Assembly (NCBI RefSeq): GCF_005502435.1
Contig: NZ_SCOU01000001.1
Span: 868,001-932,000 of the forward strand
Reading direction: 5' to 3'
Origin: Methylobacillus flagellatus
GTDB taxonomy: Bacteria; Pseudomonadota; Gammaproteobacteria; Burkholderiales; Methylophilaceae
Length of the DNA stretch: 64,000 nucleotides
Translations under genes and position numbers: made by a program
In this document: positions 55,905-64,000 of the stretch, piece after piece
Layout of the letters: each line of letters opens with the position of its first letter
Numbering within the stretch: the first letter of the stretch is position 1
The notes under the pieces: model-generated
What the model saw: only the letters and a program-made list of their open reading frames with translations
What the model was told of the DNA's origin: nothing
Databases searched by the model: none

Positions 55905-57335
55905 ATGCCGCAAACAGGCGCCGCCAAACCCTCCTCGCTGCTGCACAAGCAGATCCCGATCGTCACCCGCTCGGTCAAGGGCAAGTTCCGTAATTTCAAG
56001 ACCGCCGTCATGGTGGTCGCCTATTCCATCTACTTCCTGCTGCCCTGGATGCCCTGGCAACGCAACAGTGCCGCCGACCAGGCGGTGATGTTCGATCTGG
56101 AATCGCGCCGCTTCTTCATCTTTGACCTGATCGTCTACCCGCAGGATATCTTCTGGCTGGCCATGCTGCTGTTCATCGCCGCCGCATTGCTGTTCTTCAC
56201 CACCGGCCTGATCGGCCGCGCCTGGTGTGGCTATTTCTGTTTCCAGACCCTGTGGTCCGACCTGTTCATCCTCATCGAACGCATGATCCAGGGTGAGCGC
56301 CCGGCACGGTTACGCCTGATGAAACAGCCGCTGGGGGCAGAAAAGATCCTCAAGATCGGCGGCTCGCATGCCTTGATGATCCTGGTGTCGCTGTGGACCG
56401 CCATCACCTTCGCCGCCTACTTCAGCTACGCGCCGGATTTCGTCATCGCCCTGTTCACCGGCCACGCCGTCGAAGCCGCTTACATCACCGTAGGCGTACT
56501 CACGCTCACCACCTACTTTGCCGCGGGCGTGATCCGCGAACATGTATGCACGCTGGCCTGTCCGTATGCGCGCTTCCAGGGCGTGATGTACGAAGCGGAC
56601 ACGCTGGCGGTGAGCTATGACAGCAAGCGTGGCGAAGGCCTCAAAGGCCGCACCCTGCCCATCATCGGCCTGAAGACGCGCGACGAACGTCAGGAAAAGG
56701 GCCATGGCGACTGCATAGACTGCGGCTTCTGCGTGCAAGTGTGCCCGACCGGCATCGACATCCGCGACGGCCTGCAATATCAGTGCATCTCCTGCGGCCT
56801 GTGCATAGACGCTTGCAACAACATCATGGATTCGGTGGGTTATCCGCGCGGCCTGATCCGTTACGATTCAGAGAAGAACCTGTCCAGCGACCAGCCCAAG
56901 CCAGCCAGACTGGAATGGAAGCGTGTGAAGGTGATCGGTTATGCCACGGCGCTGCTGATCGCGGCTGGCATCCTGCTGTATAACATCGGCACCCGCAACG
57001 ACACCGATGTCAGTGTGCAGCAGGTGCGTCAGCCCTTGTTCATCATGCTGTCGGACGGCAGTTACCGTAACCGCTATCAGGTGCACATCGTCAACAAGAC
57101 CGAGCTGGATGCGCGTTATCACCTGAGTGTGCGCGGCATCCCGGCCAGCTCGCTGGACCTGGGCAGCCTCAAAGAAGTACGCGTACGCGCTGGCAAGAGC
57201 CTGATCATGAATGCCAAGGTCGATCTGGAGCGCACCATTGCGCAACAGACCGAAAAATTCGAGTTCGTGGTGACTTCCAGCAACCCTGACACCGCGCCCG
57301 TTGTTGTCCCTGCCAACTTCAATAGCCAACGCTGA
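55905..57335 (+). CDS. ccoG: Cytochrome c oxidase accessory protein CcoG
   Basis: 476 residues, several membrane helices (including RAWCGYFCFQTLWSDLFI) and two 4Fe-4S ferredoxin motifs CIDCGFCVQVCPTG and CISCGLCIDACNN, then an Ig-like C-terminal domain. It is a cupric reductase involved in supplying Cu(I) for cbb3 assembly. Confidence 0.95.
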   Translation: MPQTGAAKPSSLLHKQIPIVTRSVKGKFRNFKTAVMVVAYSIYFLLPWMPWQRNSAADQAVMFDLESRRFFIFDLIVYPQDIFWLAMLLFIAAALLFFTTGLIGRAWCGYFCFQTLWSDLFILIERMIQGERPARLRLMKQPLGAEKILKIGGSHALMILVSLWTAITFAAYFSYAPDFVIALFTGHAVEAAYITVGVLTLTTYFAAGVIREHVCTLACPYARFQGVMYEADTLAVSYDSKRGEGLKGRTLPIIGLKTRDERQEKGHGDCIDCGFCVQVCPTGIDIRDGLQYQCISCGLCIDACNNIMDSVGYPRGLIRYDSEKNLSSDQPKPARLEWKRVKVIGYATALLIAAGILLYNIGTRNDTDVSVQQVRQPLFIMLSDGSYRNRYQVHIVNKTELDARYHLSVRGIPASSLDLGSLKEVRVRAGKSLIMNAKVDLERTIAQQTEKFEFVVTSSNPDTAPVVVPANFNSQR

Positions 57336-57339
57336 GCCC

Positions 57340-58122
57340 ATGCTGATGTTATCCATGACTGAAACCCTGTTCGGCGGCCTGCTGCTGGCTGCCCTGCTGT
57401 TCTTCAGCAGCCGCCGTCTGGGCTTGTCCGGCTTCTGGGCAGCGGTACTGAGCGGCTTGCTACCTTTCGGACTTTACCTGGCCTACAGCAGCCAGCACTG
57501 GCCCGGCGGCGATGTGCTGGCCATCCATTTCGCGGTCTATCTCGCCAATGCGGGCCTGCTGTTCGTGTTTGGCGGCATGCAGCGCCACAAACAGAAGATG
57601 CACTGGGCACCGCGCCTGATCATCGCCTTCTTCATGGGGCTGGTGGTACTGAATGCCGTGCTGTTGTCCATCGCCAGCCACGGCCTGCCCGGCATCATCG
57701 CCGACCTGCTGTTGCCACCGCGCGATACGCAAACGGTCTATACCGCCTTCCCCGGCGTGGTGCCGCATGACAAGAACAAGAGTTACGAGCCGCACCTGCA
57801 ACAGGTGATCCAGCAGCAGGAACTGGGCTGGCAGGCCGAGTTGCAAGGCCTGCAACAACTCAAGAGCGGGCAAACCAGCCCGGTCACGCTGCAACTCAGC
57901 GACCGCGATGGCAAGCCGATCAGCCAGGCCGAAGCGCGCATCGAACTGTGGCGCATGGCCAATAGCCGCGATGACCAGACGCTGGCACTCGATGAAGTCA
58001 GCCCTGGGGTATACCAGACCCGCTTGCAGTTACCGGATGCCGGACGCTGGGTGCTGATTCTGCAGATCAACCATGCGGACGGCAGTTACCGTAGCAGCCA
58101 ACAGCTGTTCCTTGAAGAATAG
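57340..58122 (+). CDS. ccoH: FixH/CcoH-like protein with enlarged membrane N-terminus
   Basis: From the ATG at 57340 (4 bp after ccoG) it has 260 residues; ATGs at 57346 and 57355 are alternatives. The C-terminal half is FixH-like: YEPHLQQVIQQQELGWQAEL, then IELWRMANSRDDQTL and LPDAGRWVLILQINHADGSY. The N-terminal ~115 residues carry about four membrane helices, whereas classical FixH/CcoH has one. It assists assembly of the cbb3 oxidase with CcoG and CcoI. Confidence 0.82.
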   Translation: MLMLSMTETLFGGLLLAALLFFSSRRLGLSGFWAAVLSGLLPFGLYLAYSSQHWPGGDVLAIHFAVYLANAGLLFVFGGMQRHKQKMHWAPRLIIAFFMGLVVLNAVLLSIASHGLPGIIADLLLPPRDTQTVYTAFPGVVPHDKNKSYEPHLQQVIQQQELGWQAELQGLQQLKSGQTSPVTLQLSDRDGKPISQAEARIELWRMANSRDDQTLALDEVSPGVYQTRLQLPDAGRWVLILQINHADGSYRSSQQLFLEE

Positions 58123-58133
58123 CGGCAGCCGCG

Positions 58134-60536
58134 ATGGCCGAGCTGAACCCCGACGGCTGCTACCACTGCGGCCTGCCCCTCCCTACTAGCGGCATCCGTT
58201 ACACCCAGGTGCTCGACCAGGCACGCGCCATGTGCTGTCCGGGCTGCGCAGCAGTCGCTGCGGCCATCGTCGATAACGGCCTCGAAGACTACTACCGCTA
58301 CCGCACAGAACTCCCCAGAACGGCGGAAACGCTGTTGCCGGAAGCACTGGCAAAACTTGCGCTATACGATCACCCGCAAGTACAGCGCAGCTTCGTGCGT
58401 CAGGAAGCAGGCGAACTGCGGCAAGCTTCGTTGATCCTGGAAGGCATCACCTGCGCCGCCTGCATCTGGCTGAACGAACGTCATCTGCAGCAACTGGATG
58501 GCGTGGTCGATGTAGCCATCAACTACGGCTCGCAGCGCGCACGTGTGCGCTGGGACGAAGGTGTGATCAAACTCAGCCAGATCCTGGCCGAGATCGAGAA
58601 GCTCGGTTATCACGCCCACCCGTTCAGCGCCGAACAACAGGATGCGCTGCGCCAGCAGCAACGCAAGGCCGATTTCCGCCGCCTCGCCGTGGCCGGCCTG
58701 TGCGCCGGCCAAGTGATGATGATCGCCGTGGCGCTGTATGCAGGCCCGACACAGGGTCTGGACCACGCCACCGCGCAAATACTGCGCTGGTTCAGTCTGG
58801 TGCTTAGCATACCGGCCATGAGTTACGCGGCGCTACCGTTCTATCGCGCCGCCTGGCGTGGGCTGCGTAATCACAGCATAGGCATGGACGTGCCCATCTC
58901 GCTGGGCCTGATCACCGGCTTTATCGGCAGCATCTGGGCCACGCTGGCTGGCAGCGGTGAGGTCTATTACGACACACTGACCATGCTGATCTTCTTCCTG
59001 CTGTGTACACGCTATCTGGAACGCAATGCGCGTGAAAAATCCGTGGAAGCGGCCGAGAACCTGCTGCGCCTGGTACCCGCTGTGGTGACGCGTATCGCCC
59101 CTGAAGGCAATCAGCTGACAGCGGTGGCAGACCTCGCTTGCGGCGATGTGTTGCTGATCAAACCGGGCGAGACTGTCGCCACCGATGGTGTGGTGATACA
59201 GGGTGAGAGCAGCGCGGACGAGTCCCTGCTCACAGGCGAAAGTCAGCCAGTACGGAAAACCATAGGCAGCAGTGTGCTGGCTGGCAGCATCAACTACGAA
59301 AGCCCGTTGCAGGTACAAGTGACCGCGACGGGCGAAGACACGGTACTGGCAGGCATCAGCCGCCTGCTGGACAGAGCGCAAGCCGAAAAGCCACGTCTGG
59401 CGCAGTTGGCTGATCAGGTCGCGGCTTACTTCACTTATGTGTTGCTGGTGTTGGTCGCACTCATCGGGGCGGCCTGGTATGTGATCGAACCAGCACGCTG
59501 CCTGGAGATCGTGCTGACCGTGCTGGTGGTGAGTTGCCCGTGCGCACTGTCGCTGGCGGCCCCGGCGGCGTTTGCTGCTGCTGGGTCACACCTTATCCAG
59601 CGCGGCGTGCTGCTGACGCGCGGCCATGCGCTGGAAACACTGGCGCGCATCACGCACGTGGTGTTCGACAAGACCGGCACCCTGACGCAGGGGCGCCCGG
59701 TGCTGTTGCAGACTGAAGCACTCGGCGCGCTGGATGCGGCCACCTGTCTGCAACTGGCGGCCAGCCTGGAGCACAACTCGGAACATCCACTCGCGCGCAG
59801 CTTCCTCGCGGCCAACACCCAAGCCCTGTTGCCGGTGGAAGACGCCAGCAATATCCCGGGCCAAGGTGTGACTGGCACCATCCATGGAAGACGCTATCGG
59901 TTGGGCAATGCCAAACTACACAACACCAAGCTGCATGTAGCAAGCCCCAACCCGGTCGGCACGCTGGTGTGGCTCAGTGACGAACAACAGACTCTCGCCA
60001 TGTTCGTGTTAGCCGATCAGGTACGTCCACACGCCCAGGCACTGGTCACCAGCCTGCAGCAGCGTGGCTTGCAACTCAGCATCCTCAGCGGCGACAACTC
60101 CGAAACCGTGCGTGACTTCGCAGCCACACTGGGCATCAGCGACTGGCAGGCCGGCCTTTCCCCGGCAGAGAAACTGGCAGCGCTAAACCAGTTGCAACAA
60201 CACGGTGCCGTGGTGGCCATGGTCGGCGACGGCATCAACGATGCGCCCGTGCTGGCCGGCGCGCAGGTCTCCATCGCCATGGGCAGCGGCACACAACTGG
60301 CGCGCGCCAGTGGCGACGTGGTGCTGCTGACTGAAGACCTGCGCGAGATCGCCCAGGCCCTTGCCACCAGCCGCTTCGGTATCCAGGTCATCCGCCAGAA
60401 CTTCGCCTGGGCGCTGGCTTACAATGCAGTGGCGCTACCGTTTGCCGCTGTCGGCCTGCTGTCGCCCTGGATGGCCGCCATCGGCATGTCCATCAGCTCG
60501 CTGATCGTGGTGTTGAACGCGTTGAGGCTGCGCTGA
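58134..60536 (+). CDS. ccoI: Copper-transporting P-type ATPase CcoI (FixI)
   Basis: 800 residues. N-terminal Cys clusters CYHCGLPLP and CCPGCAAVAAAI, HMA domain with GITCAACIWL, eight membrane helices with Cys468-Pro-Cys (VSCPCALSLAAP), phosphorylated Asp512 (FDKTGTLTQ) and [10 protein letters not shown]. It supplies copper for cbb3 CuB maturation. It is 11 bp after ccoH. I find no ccoS between it and pcnB. Confidence 0.95.
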   Translation: MAELNPDGCYHCGLPLPTSGIRYTQVLDQARAMCCPGCAAVAAAIVDNGLEDYYRYRTELPRTAETLLPEALAKLALYDHPQVQRSFVRQEAGELRQASLILEGITCAACIWLNERHLQQLDGVVDVAINYGSQRARVRWDEGVIKLSQILAEIEKLGYHAHPFSAEQQDALRQQQRKADFRRLAVAGLCAGQVMMIAVALYAGPTQGLDHATAQILRWFSLVLSIPAMSYAALPFYRAAWRGLRNHSIGMDVPISLGLITGFIGSIWATLAGSGEVYYDTLTMLIFFLLCTRYLERNAREKSVEAAENLLRLVPAVVTRIAPEGNQLTAVADLACGDVLLIKPGETVATDGVVIQGESSADESLLTGESQPVRKTIGSSVLAGSINYESPLQVQVTATGEDTVLAGISRLLDRAQAEKPRLAQLADQVAAYFTYVLLVLVALIGAAWYVIEPARCLEIVLTVLVVSCPCALSLAAPAAFAAAGSHLIQRGVLLTRGHALETLARITHVVFDKTGTLTQGRPVLLQTEALGALDAATCLQLAASLEHNSEHPLARSFLAANTQALLPVEDASNIPGQGVTGTIHGRRYRLGNAKLHNTKLHVASPNPVGTLVWLSDEQQTLAMFVLADQVRPHAQALVTSLQQRGLQLSILSGDNSETVRDFAATLGISDWQAGLSPAEKLAALNQLQQHGAVVAMVGDGINDAPVLAGAQVSIAMGSGTQLARASGDVVLLTEDLREIAQALATSRFGIQVIRQNFAWALAYNAVALPFAAVGLLSPWMAAIGMSISSLIVVLNALRLR

Positions 60537-60683
60537 TCCCGTTCATCAGTACGTGCAAGATATGCATATCGAGGACAGCTCACCGGAAAAACCATGACAG
60601 CTGACCACAGTTCGAATACATTCGGTCTGTCATCAGCTCCAGGATCGGCTTTGATAGCTAACATGTCAGAAAGCGGTTTGCGC

Positions 60684-60689
60684 TATAAT
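60684..60689 (+). promoter_or_regulatory. Candidate -10 for pcnB
   Basis: TATAAT 37 bp before the pcnB ATG; no good -35 at the correct distance. A 12-bp palindrome GATATGCATATC lies further upstream at 60559-60570. Confidence 0.4.
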
Positions 60690-60726
60690 TCAATGACTAG
60701 AAACCGGCCTTCAGAACCGACCCTTG

Positions 60727-62076
60727 ATGATCAAAAAACTGCTGCAACGCGTTTTCCGCAAGCCCGCACCGACCAGCCGCAAAGCGAGTAATGACAGCGC
60801 CGTACTGCGCATCCCGTTCAAACAGCACCAGATCCAGCGTCAGCTGCTCAGTCCCGCCGCCCTAAAAACCATCGAAGGCCTGCAAAAGGCTGGCTTTGAA
60901 GCCTATGTGGTCGGCGGTGCCGTGCGCGACCTGCTGCTCAAACAACGCCCCAAGGATTTCGATGTGGCCACCAATGCCACGCCAGAGCAGGTGCATCGCG
61001 TGTTCCGCCGTTCGCGCATCATTGGCCGTCGTTTCCGCCTGGTGCATGTGATGTTCGGTGATGAGACCGTGGAAGTGTCCACCTTCCGCGGCAGCCACTT
61101 GGGAGACGATGGCGATGCCAAGATCGCCGATAGTGGTCGCATCCTGCGTGACAACGTGTTCGGCAGTCATGAAGAAGATGCGGTACGCCGCGATTTCACG
61201 GCCAATGCGCTGTATTACAACCCGGCCAATGAAGAGATCATCGATTTCCATCATGGCGTCGCGGACATCCGCGCCGGGGTGCTGCGCATGATAGGTGACC
61301 CGGTCACGCGCTACCGCGAAGATCCGGTGCGCATGCTGCGTGCCGTGCGCCTCTCAGCCAAGCTGGGCCTCAAGCTGGACACCGCCACCGAAGCGCCCAT
61401 CCCCAAGCTGGCCGATGCCTTGAAAGATGTGCCGGAATCGCGCCTGTTCGACGAGATGCTCAAGCTGTTCCTGTCCGGTCATGCGCTGGAAAGTGCGCAT
61501 GCGCTACGCCAGCACGGCCTGCACCATGGCTTGCTGCCGCTGCTGGACGTGGTACTGGAACAACCGATGGGTGCGCGTTTCGTGACGCTGGCGCTGCAGA
61601 ACACCGACGAACGCGTGCTGGCAGACAAGCCGGTGTCACCGGCGTTCCTGTTCGCCACCCTGCTCTGGCACGAGGTGCTGGCTGCCTGGCAGAAGTACGA
61701 GAACCTGGGTGAACGCAGCATCCCGGCACTGCATCTGGCCATGACCGATGTTTGCGACCAGCAGGCAGAAAAGCTGGCTATCCACAAACGTTTCAGCAGC
61801 ACCATGAAAGAGATCTGGGGCTTGCAGCCACGCTTCGAACAGCGTGCGGGCAAGCGTCCGTTCAGCCTCATCGAGCATCCGCGCTATCGTGCCGGTTACG
61901 ACTTTCTGCTGCTGCGGTGCGCCTCGGGCGAGTTGCCAGAAGAGCTGGGGGAATGGTGGACGGACTTCGCGGAAGCCAATGGCGAGGCGCGTCAGGCCAT
62001 GTTGCAGCCAGACACCGAACCACGTAAACGCCCACGGCGCAGGCGCAGAAAACCAGCCGCCAGCGCAGGCGCATGA
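60727..62076 (+). CDS. pcnB: Poly(A) polymerase I
   Basis: 449 residues from the ATG at 60727 (a TTG three bases earlier is possible). Nucleotidyltransferase motif VVGGAVRDLLLKQRPKDFDVAT (the Asp pair in DFD), GRRFRLVHVMF, and a basic Arg-rich C-terminus (KRPRRRRRKP), both typical of PcnB rather than CCA-adding enzymes. It adds 3' poly(A) tails that promote RNA decay. The stop overlaps folK (ATGA). Confidence 0.94.
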   Translation: MIKKLLQRVFRKPAPTSRKASNDSAVLRIPFKQHQIQRQLLSPAALKTIEGLQKAGFEAYVVGGAVRDLLLKQRPKDFDVATNATPEQVHRVFRRSRIIGRRFRLVHVMFGDETVEVSTFRGSHLGDDGDAKIADSGRILRDNVFGSHEEDAVRRDFTANALYYNPANEEIIDFHHGVADIRAGVLRMIGDPVTRYREDPVRMLRAVRLSAKLGLKLDTATEAPIPKLADALKDVPESRLFDEMLKLFLSGHALESAHALRQHGLHHGLLPLLDVVLEQPMGARFVTLALQNTDERVLADKPVSPAFLFATLLWHEVLAAWQKYENLGERSIPALHLAMTDVCDQQAEKLAIHKRFSSTMKEIWGLQPRFEQRAGKRPFSLIEHPRYRAGYDFLLLRCASGELPEELGEWWTDFAEANGEARQAMLQPDTEPRKRPRRRRRKPAASAGA

Positions 62077-62576
62077 GCCAGGCCTTCGTTGCACTGGGCA
62101 GCAACCTGCAGCAACCGCATGATCAGGTGCAGCGTGCCCTGGATGAACTGGCAGCCCTGCCGCAAACACGTCTGGTAAAAGCGTCCTCCCTGTACCGCAC
62201 CGCTGCGCTGGGTGTTGCCAATCAGCCGCATCCGGAATTCCCGGATTTCATCAACGCGGTGGCTGAGCTGGATACCGGGCTTGCAGCGCAGGATCTGCTG
62301 GCAGCGCTGCTGGCGATAGAAGCGCAGCATGGCCGTGAACGTCCGTTCGCCAATGCACCGCGTGTGCTGGATCTGGACTTGCTGCTGTATGACGAGCTGG
62401 TGCTGGATACACCAATACTGACGTTGCCGCATCCACGCATGCATGAACGCGGTTTTGTGATGCTGCCTCTGGCCGAGATCGCTCCACAGCGCCGTGTAGG
62501 CCACCATGGCAAGGCCAGCGCACTGGCAGCGGCCTGTGCTGATCAAGGCGTGCAACGCCTGCAGGCGGAAAGTTGA
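62073..62576 (+). CDS. folK: 2-amino-4-hydroxy-6-hydroxymethyldihydropteridine pyrophosphokinase
   Basis: 167 residues with the HPPK motifs AFVALGSNLQQP, SSLYRTAALGV and the signature RVLDLDLLLYDELVLDTP, then LPHPRMHERGFVMLPLAEI. Folate biosynthesis. Translationally coupled to pcnB. Confidence 0.96.
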   Translation: MSQAFVALGSNLQQPHDQVQRALDELAALPQTRLVKASSLYRTAALGVANQPHPEFPDFINAVAELDTGLAAQDLLAALLAIEAQHGRERPFANAPRVLDLDLLLYDELVLDTPILTLPHPRMHERGFVMLPLAEIAPQRRVGHHGKASALAAACADQGVQRLQAES

Positions 62577-62580
62577 ATTT

Positions 62581-63228
62581 ATGCAATTGATGGAAAGATT
62601 CCCGTATATCGTCGTGGAAGGCCCGATCGGCAGCGGCAAGACCACGCTCGCCCGCAAACTGGCCGACCGTTATAACGCGCAGCTATTGGTGGAACAGGCC
62701 GAGGCCAACCCCTTCCTGACCCGCTTCTATCAGGAGCCAGGCCGCTATGCGTTGCAGACCCAGCTGTTCTTTCTGTTCCAGCGCGCCAACCAGCTGCGTG
62801 AACTAGCCCAGCGCGACCTGTTCGGAGCCGCCACGGTCGCCGACTTCTTCCTGGAAAAAGACCCGCTGTTCGCGCGCATCACGCTGGATAATCAAGAATT
62901 CCAGTTGTATCGGCAGATCTTCCAGCACCTGCAAGTGCAAGCACCGGCGCCGGATCTGGTGATCTACCTGCAAACCCCGCTGGATGCACTGCAAGAGCGC
63001 GTGCAACAGCGCAATATCAGCTACGAACAGAACATCTCGCGTGATTATCTGCACAAGCTATCGGACGTCTACAGCGAGTTCTTCCATCAATACGACGCCG
63101 CGCCGCTGCTCATCGTCAACAATGACAAACTCAACATCGCCACCGAAGAAGCTTCGCTGACGCTGCTGATTGAACGTATCATGCAGATGCGCGGCCGCCG
63201 CGAATTTTTCAATCCCAACCTGCAATGA
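62581..63228 (+). CDS. Deoxynucleoside kinase
   Basis: 215 residues from the ATG at 62581, 4 bp after the folK stop (ATG 62590 is an alternative). P-loop [19 protein letters not shown], the ERS-like helix region and a lid segment [15 protein letters not shown]. It matches the dNK/dGK-type family that phosphorylates deoxynucleosides; specificity is unknown. Overlaps panB (ATGA). Confidence 0.9.
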   Translation: MQLMERFPYIVVEGPIGSGKTTLARKLADRYNAQLLVEQAEANPFLTRFYQEPGRYALQTQLFFLFQRANQLRELAQRDLFGAATVADFFLEKDPLFARITLDNQEFQLYRQIFQHLQVQAPAPDLVIYLQTPLDALQERVQQRNISYEQNISRDYLHKLSDVYSEFFHQYDAAPLLIVNNDKLNIATEEASLTLLIERIMQMRGRREFFNPNLQ

Positions 63229-64000
63229 CCACATTACATTCCCTGCAACAGATGGTGAGCCGTGGCGAGAAGATCGCCACCTTGACCTGCTATGACGCCA
63301 GTTTCGCGCGCCTGTGCGCTCAGGCTGGCGTGGACGTGCTGCTGGTCGGTGACTCACTGGGCATGGTGCTGCAAGGCGCAAACAGCACGCTCGCCGTCAC
63401 GCTGCATGACATGCTGTATCACACGCGCTGCGTGGCACCTGCCGCCGCAGGGTGCTGGATCATCGCCGACATGCCGTTCGGCAGCTATCAGCAAAGCCCG
63501 GAACAAGCCATGCGCAATGCCGCACGCCTGATGGCGGCTGGCGCGCACATGGTCAAGCTCGAAGGCGGTAGCGCCATGGTCGAAACGGTGCGCTTCCTGG
63601 TTGAACGCGGCATCCCGGTTTGTGGCCATCTTGGCCTCACGCCGCAATCCGTGCATCAGCTGGGCGGCTATCGCGTGCAAGGCAAACAGACGGAACAGGC
63701 GCAGCAACTGCTGGACGATGCACAAGGCCTCAGCGACGCCGGTGCCAGCATGCTGGTGCTGGAAATGGTGCCGTCCGCACTGGCTGCCACACTCACACAA
63801 CAGACCGGGCTTGCCACCATAGGCATAGGCGCCGGGCCGGATTGCAGCGGCCAGGTACTGGTGCTGCACGACATGCTAGGCGCGTACAGCAATGGCAAAC
63901 CAGACTACAAAGCCCCGCGTTTCGTACGCAACTTCATGCACGGCAGTGACAGCATACAAATGGCACTGAGCCGCTATGTGGCGGCCGTCAAGGAGGGCAG
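63225..64000 (+). CDS. panB: 3-methyl-2-oxobutanoate hydroxymethyltransferase (3' end cut by window)
   Basis: About 258 residues visible: [96 protein letters not shown]. It makes ketopantoate for pantothenate and CoA. Only a few C-terminal residues are missing. The start overlaps the kinase stop. Confidence 0.96.
   Translation, partial: MTTLHSLQQMVSRGEKIATLTCYDASFARLCAQAGVDVLLVGDSLGMVLQGANSTLAVTLHDMLYHTRCVAPAAAGCWIIADMPFGSYQQSPEQAMRNAARLMAAGAHMVKLEGGSAMVETVRFLVERGIPVCGHLGLTPQSVHQLGGYRVQGKQTEQAQQLLDDAQGLSDAGASMLVLEMVPSALAATLTQQTGLATIGIGAGPDCSGQVLVLHDMLGAYSNGKPDYKAPRFVRNFMHGSDSIQMALSRYVAAVKEG

Noticed and set aside
60594-60791. Small open frame after ccoI as a possible ccoS.
   Set aside because: It has no membrane helix, and it overlaps the pcnB promoter and start.

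Overview
The window is about 58% GC by eye, gene-dense and chromosomal. Gene content and order (phoH-ybeY-corC, glyQS-gmhB-plsC-ygjP, pcnB-folK-dNK-panB, ccoNOQP-ccoGHI) point to a betaproteobacterium, probably of the Nitrosomonadales (Methylophilaceae/Gallionellaceae-like). That placement is inference. I recognised no rRNA, tRNA, CRISPR array, prophage or transposase.

0-24 kb: the 5' part of mutS, an acyltransferase-like gene and an EF-hand protein (all minus), an OmpR/EnvZ-type pair, cysG, miaB, phoH-ybeY-corC, mscL, lnt, then glyQ and glyS separated by a small GIY-YIG nuclease gene flanked by inverted palindromic repeats. These are followed by gmhB-plsC-ygjP, a YbaK-like deacylase, the K+ transporter kup and a shortened KdpD/KdpE pair. 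24-25 kb: a cyclopropane fatty acid synthase.

25-48 kb is dominated by sulfur acquisition and storage. It holds cysTWA (sulfate ABC permease and ATPase), a CysP-type thiosulfate-binding protein followed by a degenerate EAL protein, and an operon of yezD, an OprP-type porin, sbp, a DUF2325 gene and a molbindin gene. Its centrepiece is a three-gene operon at 35.9-39.7 kb: serine O-acetyltransferase, a family 2A encapsulin shell protein, and a cysteine desulfurase with a ~235-residue low-complexity N-terminal extension of the kind that directs cargo into the shell. A LsfA-like peroxiredoxin lies convergent to it. Together they can be read as a chain: import of sulfate/thiosulfate, cysteine precursor synthesis, and sulfur release inside a protein nanocompartment. 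Several of these promoters share AT-rich elements, and an intrinsic terminator sits directly before the encapsulin operon's first gene. A copper island (copZ, copA, cueR with two CueR-type operators), an AraC/Fsr-type MFS pair, a PQQ-dehydrogenase-like gene and two small hypothetical genes are interspersed.

47.5-64 kb returns to core functions: cobalamin adenosyltransferase, murI, a zinc-finger protein, ilvE, a PfkB kinase, then sco and the complete cbb3 oxidase operon ccoNOQP with maturation genes ccoG, an enlarged ccoH and ccoI, and finally pcnB, folK, a deoxynucleoside kinase and a truncated panB at the window edge.
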